From Siphonodentalium dalli (taxonomy: Eukaryota; Mollusca; Scaphopoda; Gadilida; Siphonodentaliidae), in contig CP136067.1 of assembly GCA_032622095.1 (NCBI GenBank), positions 194,460,052 to 194,524,051 on the forward strand: a stretch of 64,000 bases of DNA, given 5' to 3'. The position numbers were made by a program, and so were the translations under genes. This document shows positions 38,501 to 48,200 of this stretch, piece after piece. The stretch's first letter is position 1. Each line of letters begins with the position of its first letter. A model generated the notes under the pieces. It was not told the DNA's origin. It did not search any database and worked only from the letters and a program-made list of their open reading frames with translations.

Positions 38501-41380
38501 CCTTCAAAATTTGTCGATTCCTTATTTGCCATCCCCCAGGATATCTGTGGGTGGTCAACCGACGGTCAACTGGTCCGGGTTTTCAGTAAGTCGGGTACAA
38601 ATGATGATTATGTGGCCATATAGCGACAGCTTGTGCCACTAAATGTTCAAACTATACGAAATTTCCTTCAAAATTTGTCGATTCCTTATTTGCCATCCCC
38701 CAGGATATCTGTGGGTGGTCAACCGACGGTCAACTGGTCCGGGTTTTCAGTAAGTCGGGTACAAATGATGATTATGTGGCCATATAGCGACAGCTTGTGC
38801 CACTAAATGTTCAAACTATACGAAATTTCCTTCAAAATTTGTCGATTCCTTATTTGCCATCCCCCCAGGATATCTGTGGGTGGTCAACCGACGGTCAACT
38901 GGTCCGGGTTTTCAGTAAGGCTGGTACAAATGATGATTATGTGGCCATATAGCGACAGCTTGTGCCACTAAATGTTCAAACTATACGAAATTTCCTTCAA
39001 AATTTGTCGATTTCTTATTTGCCATCCCCCCATGATATCTGTAGGTGGTCAACCGACGGTCAACTGGTCCGGGTTTTCAGTAAGGCGGGTACAAATGATG
39101 ATTATGTGGCCATATAGCGACAGCTTGTGCCACTAAATGTTCAAACTATACGAAATTTCCTTCAAAATTTGTCGATTCCTTATTTGCCATCCCTCCAGGA
39201 TATCTGTGGGTGGTCAACCGACGGTCAACTGGTCCGGGTTTTCAGTAAGGCGGGTACAAATGATGATTATGTGGCCATATAGCGACAGCTTGTGCCACTA
39301 AATGTTCAAACTATACGAAATTTCCTTCAAAATTTGTCGATTTCTTATTTGCCATCCCCCCAGGATATCTGTGGGTGGTCAACCGACGGTCAACTGGTCC
39401 GGGTTTTCAGTAAGGCGGGTACAAATGGTGATTATGTGGCCATATAGCGACAGCTTGTGCCACTAAATGTTCAAACTATACGAAATTTCATTCAAAATTT
39501 GTCGATTTCTTATTTGCCATCCCCCCAGGATATCTGTGGGTGGTCAACCGACGGTCAACTGGGCCGGGTTTTCAGTAAGGCGGGTACAAATGATGAATAT
39601 GTGGCCATATAGCGACAGCTTGTGCCACTAAATGTTCAAACTATACGAAATTTCCTTCAAAATTTGTCGATTCCTTATTTGCCATCCCCCCAGGATATCT
39701 GTGGGTGGTCAACCGACGGTCAACTGGTCCGGGTTTTCAGTAAGGCGGGTACAAATGATGATTATGTGGCCATATAGCGACAGCTTGTGCCACTAAATGT
39801 TCAAACTATACGAAATTTCCTTCAAAATTTGTCGATTCCTTATTTGCCATCCCCCCAGGATATCTGTGGGTGGTCAACCGACGGTCAACTGGTCCGGGTT
39901 TTCAGTAAGGCGGGTACAAATGATGATTATGTGGCCATATAGCGACAGCTTGTGCCACTAAATGTTCAAACTATACGAAATTTCCTTCAAAATTTGTCGA
40001 TTTCTTATTTGCCATCCCCCCAGGATATCTGTGGGTGGTCAACCGACGGTCAACTGGTCCGGGTTTTCAGTAAGGCGGGTACAAATGATGATTATGTCGC
40101 CATATAGCGACAGCTTGTGCCACTAAATGTTCAAACTATACGAAATTTCCTTCAAAATTTGTCGATTCCTTATTTGCCATCCCCCAGGATATCTGTGGGT
40201 GGTCAACCGACGGTCAACTGGTCCGGGTTTTCAGTAAGTCGGGTACAAATGATGATTATGTGGCCATATAGCGACAGCTTGTGCCACTAAATGTTCAAAC
40301 TATACGAAATTTCCTTCAAAATTTGTCGATTCCTTATTTGCCATCCCCCAGGATATCTGTGGGTGGTCAACCGACGGTCAACTGGTCCGGGTTTTCAGTA
40401 AGTCGGGTACAAATGATGATTATGTGGCCATATAGCGACAGCTTGTGCCACTAAATGTTCAAACTATACGAAATTTCCTTCAAAATTTGTCGATTCCTTA
40501 TTTGCCATCCCCCCAGGATATCTGTGGGTGGTCAACCGACGGTCAACTGGTCCGGGTTTTCAGTAAGGCGGGTACAAATGATGATTATGTGGCCATATAG
40601 CGACAGCTTGTGCCACTAAATGTTCAAACTATACGAAATTTCCTTCAAAATTTGTCGATTTCTTATTTGCCATCCCCCCAGGGTATCTGTGGGTGGTCAA
40701 CCGACGGTCAACTGGTCCGGGTTTTCAGTAAGGCGGGTACAAATGGTGATTATGTGGCCATATAGCGACAGCTTGTGCCACTAAATGTTCAAACTATACG
40801 AACTTTCCTTCAAAATTTGTCGATTTTTTATTTGCCATCCCCCCATGATATCTGTAGGTGGTCAACCGACGGTCAAATGGTCCGGGTTTTCAGTAAGGCG
40901 GGTACAAATGATGATTATGTGGCCATATAGCGACAGCTTGTGCCACTAAATGTTCAAACTATACGAAATTTCCTTCAAAATTTGTCGATTTCTTATTTGC
41001 CATCCCCCCAGGATATCTGTGGGTGGTCAACCGACGGTCAACTGGTCCGGGTTTTCAGTAAGGCGGGTACAAATGATGATTATGTGGTCATATAGCGACA
41101 GCTTGTGCCACTAAATGTTCAAACTATACGAAATTTCCTTCAAAATTTGTCGATTTCTTATTTGCCATCCCCCAGGATATCTGTGGGTGGTCAACCGACG
41201 GTCAACTGGTCCGGTTTTTCAGTTAGGCGGGTACAAATGGTGTTTATGTGGCCATATAGCGACAGCTTGTGCCACTAAATGTTCAAACTATACGAAATTT
41301 CCTTCAAAATTTGTCGATTTCTTATTTGCCATCCCCCCATGATATCTGTAGGTGGTCAACCGATGGTCAACTGGTCCGGG
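29597..41380 (-). repeat. Right satellite arm, about 71 inverted copies of the 165-bp monomer
   Basis: The same monomer in reverse complement ('ggtcaaccgacggtcaactg', 'ccatatagcgacagcttgtg', 'caaaatttgtcgatttctta'). Most copies here are the 'ccaggatatctgtgggtgg' variant, whereas the left arm mainly has the 'cctacagatatcatgg' type. Markers 'aagtcggg' (36,941, 37,105, 38,589, 38,753, 40,237, 40,401) and 'ccctcc' (35,895, 37,543, 39,191) reveal a ten-monomer higher-order repeat of exactly 1,648 bp in three successive copies. Between 30 and 34 kb a 'tttaccatcc' variant recurs at 5-, 7- and 6-monomer spacings. Confidence 0.95.
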
Positions 41381-41454
41381 CCTAATGATCACGAAGGCGG
41401 TAGGAATCCTCGTTATAATAGCGTATTGTGATGATATGATATGTTTTCGTTTAT

Positions 41455-41523
41455 TTAAAATACCATCGGATGGCAAATAGCGCATATCGGTAGAATCGCT
41501 ATTTGCCATCCGATGGCGAATAG
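41455..41523. repeat. Right terminal hairpin of the giant element
   Basis: Inverse of the left hairpin with the same 20-bp stem and 14-nt loop (41,463-41,516). It is followed by 'cgaatag' and then the divergent outer 8 bp up to 41,531. Confidence 0.9.
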
Positions 41524-41531
41524 CCGCTGCC

Positions 41532-41541
41532 CTCAATTATA
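41532..41541. other. Right target-site duplication of the giant element
   Basis: CTCAATTATA, an exact direct repeat of 17,946-17,955. Confidence 0.8.
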
Positions 41542-42022
41542 TGGCGTCTCACGTCACTTGGAAGCACCTATTTCATGTTATGTATTTTTAATTGGGCGAC
41601 GCCGCGCGATTCTGTTGGACAAGATGGCATTTCCACCTCGTTGCATACATGTACGAGGACATGTCAATTCAAGTCAATTTAATTCTGATCATGTGTGAAA
41701 TGTAGTCGGATAAAGGTTTTAAGCAAATAATTCATCGAAATTATGCCCCTTAGCATTAATTTGTGTAGGAAAACTTGAGTCAGCATAAAACAATTATGCA
41801 TGTTGTTTAATGTGAACGAAAACAGATATGCATATAGGCTATGTTAATTCCTCGGCCATTTTGGTGGGAATTTTTCTATACTGAAATGTTGTAGTAAAAA
41901 GTGGGTATTTGTGAAAATGTCGGACTTGGAGTTCGGATATTGTATTTATATTGAGAATGTGATCGAAATCGTCTTGTATTTAGAGTTATCTCGCTTCGAC
42001 TGAATTACGTTTATTATTTTGT
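41542..42022. other. Presumed intron sequence
   Basis: No exon recognised. It ends with the acceptor-like 'ttattattttgtag'. Confidence 0.4.
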
Positions 42023-42092
42023 AGCAATGCCACCGGGGTCTGGACCAGAATTGGTCGCTGAAGTTTACCCAAAATACTCAGTGGCAGAAATA
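42023..42092 (+). CDS. Candidate small phase-1 exon of the Ig gene
   Basis: Bounded by 'attttgtag|ca' and 'caag|gtaataac'. Read in phase 1 it is open and gives 'MPPGSGPELVAEVYPKYSV' followed by 'AEIQ', a Pro/Gly linker followed by what looks like the A strand of an Ig domain. Spliced to exon 17,143-17,475 it would make a Thr codon (a|ca) and stay in frame, and its end is again phase 1. If real, the giant foldback element sits in the intron between. It is short (70 bp), so chance is possible; no further Ig exon was recognised downstream. Confidence 0.42.
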
Positions 42093-42948
42093 CAAGGTAA
42101 TAACAAAAGCTATATTTACGAATTCTGCGATTAAATTGAATCGTATATGTTGCTGAGTTGCATCTAACGTGTGCTGTCATAACGACCGATCACGCCACCA
42201 CTATACAGGATTCTGCCCAACATAAATGGTGTTACTAACTTTAATCTTTGGATTTTACAGCACGAACGTTCAGTTGACACCGGTCTTTTCTTAAACGCCT
42301 TGTCTGCCCTTGGTTTTGCTGAATAAAGCCGAATTTTCTCTGGACAGAGAGTGGCGAGCTTGAAATGGCTGGGCTGGGCTGGGCTGGGGCTGGGCTTCCG
42401 ACTGCACAATTGGATCACTTTTCCAATAGGCAAACATTCCAATGCTCGTTTCTGAAAGACCAACTTAATTTTCTAGTCACCAATTATTTTTTTTATAGTG
42501 ACTTGATATACGGTTTTAATAACAATCTATGCCATAAAATATGATTAAAATACTATAATTCATCACCATTTGAAACTTCTTCTGTGTCTCAGAAGATGCC
42601 CATATAGAAATAGAAAACAGCCGAAATCACACAAAGATTCCCCCCGTTTTCTCTCCCGGAATGCAGCATAATTCAAACTAAAGATGAATTTTCAATGAAA
42701 GGGCAATAACTATATCTTTAAGATATAGAGTTATACACCCTCCATTGAAAATAATACACTTTTTTTTTACTACAATCTAGATGACAAAAACACGTTGGTA
42801 ACTCAGCAAAAACAACATGTTCACAGTTTATTGCAACGGATAAGTTGATAATACAATGTTTTGGAGCTTCCTCTTTCAAATGATACATAATATGTCATCT
42901 GGGTGCTCGAAATTTAGTTGGGCCTTTAAGAAGAGCATCCATGGTTCT
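42093..42948. other. Non-coding stretch
   Basis: Contains a short (gggct)n run at about 42,367-42,397. ORFs of 64-99 codons on the minus strand overlap it and show no domain. Confidence 0.4.
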
Positions 42949-42952
42949 TTAA

Positions 42953-43344
42953 CCCTTTACCCAACAGAATGGCCCTGTGCCAATGCATTCTCTTATATAT
43001 GCGAGTCGACCATAGGTCGCCTCGCATATATAAGAGAATGCATTGGCTTAACACATTAAAAATTATAAAATTGTTAAAGAATGTAAGAAAAAATGGTAAA
43101 AAGTGTTAATTTTTTTTTTTATTTAGGCCAGTGCATTCTCTTATATATGCGAGGCGACCTATGGTCGACTCGCATATATAAGAGAATGCATTGGCACAGG
43201 GCATAACTGTAACTATCACAATGTGGTCAAGGAGCCGGTTCCAATGATATCCATATTTGTATGGTTCTATTGAGACAGACCGAAGATATTTTAGGCTGTT
43301 GAAGCTTTATTTGGCCGGTTTTGGCCGGTTTGTTGGGTAAAGGG
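42953..43344 (+). mobile_element. 392-bp TTAA-flanked MITE carrying the double-hairpin core
   Basis: TTAA at 42,949-42,952 and 43,345-43,348. Terminal inverted repeats are ccctttacccaaca / tgttgggtaaaggg. Inside, 42,973-43,201 is the 229-bp 'ccctgtgccaatgc' double-hairpin core, followed by a 143-bp right arm with 'ggccggttttggccggttt'. CCC-starting TIRs plus TTAA are typical of piggyBac-type MITEs. An inverted copy of the same length is at 52,418-52,809. Confidence 0.85.
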
Positions 43345-43445
43345 TTAACACAAACGCGCTGTGTAATAAAGGCTAAAGGGAGTTATCAAATATGCTCATT
43401 TTGGATCGTTTTAGAGTATTACTTGTGGAAGATTTGTGGATTTTC

Positions 43446-43565
43446 CCACGATGCCCGTGTGATACGATGCCTGTGTGATACGATGCCTGTGTGATACGAT
43501 GCCTGTGTGATACGAGATGCCTATGTGATACGATGCCTGTGTGATACGATGCCTGTGTGATACGA
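43446..43565. repeat. 16-bp minisatellite, about 7 copies
   Basis: Unit 'gatgcctgtgtgatac' with single-base variants (gatgcccgtg, gatgcctatg) and one 'gagatgcc' insertion. Confidence 0.9.
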
Positions 43566-44155
43566 ATGGTGCATGGTTATGGGAAGTATTTTTTCATTTT
43601 CGAAAAAGTTTGACTGAAGACAATTAACCGCGTGTAGGACAATAGTAAGGCCAATATTTAAAACAATTGCTTGATAAATTTACACCCTCGGACCCTATTT
43701 TAGTCCCCCTCAATTGTTTTTATTTGGATATATTTTACGTAACCTTTTTTTCTCATGCCTTAACCGTCAAATTACCTTTCAATGACCCATTAATCAGTTT
43801 ATTTTTATCCTATTGGACAATTTAAATCAACTTGTATTATATGAGGATACTGCTTCAATATCTAGAACTGTACATGACCATTTATGTTAGGAAGAATGAA
43901 ATATAAAACATTAAATACGCCCTCCAGCGCCATTTTTCTGAAAGAAGTTAGATGTAAATTTAGCAGTTTATTTATATACAGTTTGTCTCATTTCAGAGTA
44001 CCACCAGAATCCAAGATCATCAGTCTCAACCATACATTTCTCATCGTTGGATATCCGAATGTTGGTGCTCCTCTTGTCAGGTTGTGTCACCACAATTCTT
44101 CATGTATAATATTACGACTCAAGTTCACTCAACCCATAATGTACTGAAGGGCAGA
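43566..44155. other. Non-coding stretch with an unproven exon-like piece
   Basis: An 87-codon open frame covers 43,884-44,147, with an acceptor-like 'gtctcatttcag' at about 43,998. The frame that would match the Ig exons (phase 1) runs into a stop within about 37 codons, so it was not called as an exon. Confidence 0.3.
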
Positions 44156-44705
44156 AAACAAACACGTTCCTATATTTTTCCACTGACTCACGGTGGGGAA
44201 TCACGTGGTTTCGAGTTGATGAGTACCACGCATTCAAAATGGCCGAGGCGATCGCAAACGCCACCAGAAATGAAGAAAAGGGTAATAAACTAAGATAATT
44301 ATAATTTACGTGGTATTTTGGCAGCTACGGACATATGCTATACTATTTTTCAAACAAGCTGATACCTAATTTGTGTCTAAACTGACAGTTGTTTGACCAA
44401 TTAAGTTGTCAGTCGAAGGATTCTCCTAGAAGTATGGTCTGGTGTATTTCACGAACCTCCGACTGAAAACTTTGGTCCGAATGTTATAGAAAACTACTGA
44501 GATTCTCAGAATTTCTGAACAAATAAGGTATCAACTTGTTGTAAAAATAAACTAGCATATGGTCGTAACAGTCAAAATCCATATGTTTTTTGTCAATTCC
44601 TCGTATATTATGTTTTTGTGTGTGTGCACATTTTGAGTGCGTGGTACTCACCAACCTCGAAACCACGTGTTTCCCCACAGTGTGACTGTGTTCGGGACCA
44701 CCAAG
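44156..44705. repeat. Inverted repeat pair, 'cacgtggtttcgag...gagtaccacgc'
   Basis: 'ggtggggaatcacgtggttt' with 'gagtaccacgcattcaaaatg' at about 44,191-44,242 is inverted at about 44,627-44,684 ('cattttgagtgcgtggtactc' side, then 'aaaccacgtgtttccccac'). The pair bounds about 390 bp of non-coding DNA and is probably an old TIR element. No target duplication identified. Confidence 0.55.
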
Positions 44706-44834
44706 ACCAATAAGACCACAGGGCGTGGCCCCCTGGCCGGAATTGAACACCGAAAACAGGCCATGAACAGACAAATAACGTATTCACGGGTCAACCATTT
44801 ATTGACAGGAGCTGCGCTTGTGCAGCATTACATA

Positions 44835-45088
44835 CAAGCCTTGAAATAGTGTGTCTGTCATTTGCAGAATGAGGTCCCCAGAGGGTGAATTTAGTGATGC
44901 TACCCCGCATAGCGGGCTAGCATCACCAAATTCACCCACTGGGGACCTCATTCTGCTTACACCTCAGCAGAATGAGGTTCCAAGAGGGTGAATTTGGTGA
45001 TGCTAACCCGCTATGCCGGGTAGTATCACTAAATTCACCCTCTGGGAACCTCATTCTGCAAATGACAGACACACTATTTCAAGGCTTG
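44835..45088. mobile_element. 254-bp double-hairpin MITE with 8-bp TSD (hAT-like)
   Basis: Flanked by the direct repeat ATTACATA (44,827-44,834 and 45,089-45,096). Ends are caagccttgaaatagtgtgt and its inverse; the TIR continues through 'ctgtcatttgcagaatgagg'. Between the ends are two adjacent hairpins: one of about 90 bp (44,866-44,955, stem 'cagaatgaggtccccag') and one of about 94 bp (44,966-45,059, stem 'cagaatgaggttccaagagg'). An 8-bp duplication and a CA-start TIR fit hAT (P-type is the alternative). No coding capacity. Confidence 0.85.
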
Positions 45089-45100
45089 ATTACATATCAT

Positions 45101-45172
45101 GTGCCAGTGCTTTCTCTTATATATATGCAAGTCTCCCATAGGGGGAGACTTGCATATATAAGAGACACAGGG
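45101..45172. mobile_element. Single-hairpin fragment of the 'ccaatgcattc' MITE
   Basis: 'gtgccagtgctttctcttat' ... 'agtctcccatagggggagact' region ... 'catatataagagacacaggg'. One hairpin only; the second half of the element is missing. It lies 5 bp after the TSD of the hAT-like MITE and about 40 bp before the long-TIR element. Confidence 0.75.
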
Positions 45173-45213
45173 TTTTCGCAAAATTTCAGGAAGCTCTAGT
45201 CACGGACGGGTTA

Positions 45214-48200
45214 ATATAGTGGAGTAGATTAAGTCAAGTTTCCAAGGCAATTGTTCAAATTGTGACTAAAGCATGAAACTTCGCACATATGTACAGATTC
45301 ACATACTTATTTATATTAGATATGGAGCCACGCTGAAATTTCACTTTAACCCCTCTTTTAAAGGGTTTTCCAAATTTAAAGAGCGTTTCGTGATAATAAA
45401 ATTTATTAAATGTCGCAATTAATCTTACCATGAATTATGCGATTTAAAATTCGGCATATACAGTATGACTCTGAGAGATATAATGCCACTTTTTTAGGGT
45501 AAACTTGGAACTCCCATCAAGATGGCTGTCAAAATGGTAGCCGTAAGTGGAAAATTTGACATTTTTTCACTAATATCTTCTAGATCAGTTTCTGCTGTAT
45601 GGAACTGGTTCCGAATTGTGACTTTATTTTTGTATTATTCATATTAACTGATCATTGGATCAAAAAATATGCCATCCATGAGGTCCTAGTCCCTTCCGAT
45701 CCCTCAAAAATTATATTTCACAGAACTCGGTATGAAATTTCACCAAAAGTCACTGGTAGGATTCTAGTCATATTTTAACAAGAAATGGACAGAATTGTAC
45801 AAACTAAGTGGGACATACCATGACTTATGAATATTTCAACTCAATGGAACCAAAATTTTCACTTGTTCTGAAAATGGCTGCCAAAATGGCGACCAAAATG
45901 TGGGAAATGGTCAATATTGGCCCAGCATGCCATGTAATCGCTTACAAGTTGTGGTCGATGAATAAAATTGGCCATTCTGTCTTATATACTAACATTTCGG
46001 ATGCACATTTGGTTAAGTGTTACTAATGCAAGCACTGACATTACCAGAATTATTGGATTTTTCTATCACAAACTTGACATAAAAATTTGCAAAAATTAAC
46101 TTTTCAGGTTTGGGCCATTTATTTAAGTAAATGGAACTATCTTTGGTATCAAAGATGTTTATTGTTTTGATCTGTCTTAAATGCGTCACACGAATGTGTT
46201 TTTAGACAAAATTACTCAAGATGGCTTCCAAAATGGCAACCAATTTGGTAAAAAAAAAAAGGTATTTTTTTTGTACATTTATCCCAAACATAATTCTCTG
46301 TTCCCAAGAGTTAGCAAATTATAACTCACTTGGTTATTACCATGTTACGCTTAATCCAATGACTACTACATGTTTCATTCTCGTTGTCCCTGTACCTTCT
46401 GAGGCATGCCAAATTCCTTTAAATGGTGAACTGTAGTATGGAATTTTGCCAAAAATGTCTTCTGGGACTCTGCCCATACATTTGAATGGAAATGGGCAGA
46501 ATGTCTAAACGGAACAGAGTGAAACCATATTATGTGGCTGCTCTCGATAAATAGCATGGAAATCAACTTAATATATGGTGTATGTACAAATGGCAAACAT
46601 GGGGTGAATATGCTGCCATAGATAAGGTGAATAGTTCTACAGGGAGCTATTTTATGGTCATGAATGTGCGAAGGAGTGGCCACATGTTCAAAAGTTCAAA
46701 AGTTCAAAAGCTTTATTTATAAAGTCAGGCATTTTAAATTACAAACATGAGCATTACGCTCTTAACTGACTTGTAAAACAATGAATATGTACATAAACAG
46801 TAACGTGAATAAAACACAACCTATCTGAAAAATAAATTACATGTATATTAGCTAAAACTTTGTAAAAGACGAGTAAAATCCCTGAGGACAGGTGATGGTG
46901 ATGGGCTGGCGTGTCTATGGTGATAAGTATAGGTATACAAGGGGTGACTCTATGGTCGTGTGTGAGGTGAATATATATACAAGGATTGTGTGTATGGTTA
47001 ATGAAGTGGTGTATGGGTGTAATGATAGTAGCTGTATGTTCATCCATGTGTTTATGTAAATATAGAGTGACTTCATGGTCATGTGTGTATATACATGTGT
47101 ACCTTGGGTGACTAATGTCATGGATGGGTGTACATGCATACATATGTTGGCTGTATGATCATGTGTAGGACTGTGGGTGTACGAATAAATAGGAAGTGGT
47201 TGTATGCTTATGTGTAATGTTAATAGGTGTTCATGGAATGACTGTACGGTCATGATTGTTGAAGTGTTTTCGCATACCTGGAGTATAGCTGGATGGTTAT
47301 TGGCGGTGTTGGTATATATGAAGTGTCATTGTGGTCATGGTTGTATATGTGATGTATATGCATATATGTCGTGGCTGTATTGTCATTGGTGGGTGTATAG
47401 TTATACAGAGAGTAGCTATATAGTCATTGATGGGGTGTGTGAATATACATCGAATGGCTGAATTCTCATGGGCGAGGTGTATATGCAAATCTGGAGTGTA
47501 CAATCGTCGTGCAGGGTATTGATATATCCATTGGTGAGGTGTATACGTATACCTGGATTGACTCTATGATAATGAGTGGGGTGTATATGTATGTCATGAG
47601 TGGCTATATGGTCATGGGTGTGAAGAAAATGTATACATGGAGTGACTGTATGGCCAATGGTGAGGTGATGTGCGTTATATTGCTATATCTAGAAGGTATG
47701 TATGGTCAATGATGAGGAGTCAATGTATACATGCAGTGGTTCTATAATCGGCAGTTGTGGGGTGTGTATGTACACTGTATATATGTATTGGTTATATTGA
47801 CATGTGTGTGACCGATATGCATACAGTAAGTGATTGGATGCCAATGGTGATGTGAATTGTTAAACAAGGAGTGACTCTATGACCACGAATGTTGTCGCTG
47901 AATTGTCTTGAGTGAGGAATATATTCAAGCCTGTAGTGTGTGAATGGCCACTGTGCGGGGCACTGGACTGGTATATATAAAATGGTTGTATGGCCATTGG
48001 TCAGGAGTATATGCATACACGAAGTTAATCTACGATTATGGTTGCAGTGTATATGTATATCTTGAGTGGATATATGGCCATACATATGGCAAATAGATAT
48101 AGAGATTAAGTGTATGGCCAATTGTGAGGCGAATATGTATACAAGAAGTGACTGTACGACCACGAATGCGGTGAATATGTATACAGGAAGTGACTATATG

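Larger units (their letters stand above)
17956..41531. mobile_element. Giant satellite-bodied foldback transposable element (23.6 kb)
   Basis: One unit is bounded by inverted ends, flanked by a 10-bp direct repeat and composed of two satellite arms in head-to-head orientation. Left subterminal block 17,956-18,104 and right block 41,381-41,531 are near-identical inverted copies (about two substitutions over about 140 bp), except for the outermost 8 bp (ggaagtgt against ggcagcgg, 5 of 8 alike). Arms are 17,956-29,564 and 29,597-41,531, with a 32-bp loop between. No ORF above 112 codons and no transposase, so it must be non-autonomous. Long inverted repeats made of tandem repeats recall Drosophila foldback (FB) elements, and the 10-bp duplication is in the range for Mutator-like elements. 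The superfamily is an inference. It lies 480 bp downstream of Ig exon 2. Confidence 0.85.

Noticed and set aside
18007-41342. Many frames of 60-112 codons inside the satellite (recurring 'MFKLYEISFKICRFLICHPP')
   Set aside because: They are translations of the 165-bp monomer (165 is divisible by 3, so frames stay open until an indel in the G-run). No start context, no splice logic, and they occur mechanically in every monomer.
17956-41531. CRISPR-like array or tandem-gene cluster
   Set aside because: Repeats are contiguous without unique spacers, the unit is 165 bp, and the surroundings are plainly eukaryotic.
43884-44293. Further Ig-type exon after the candidate at 42,023
   Set aside because: An acceptor-like site exists at about 43,998, but the phase-1 frame expected for this gene stops after about 37 codons, and no Cys/Trp Ig signature is visible in the other frames.
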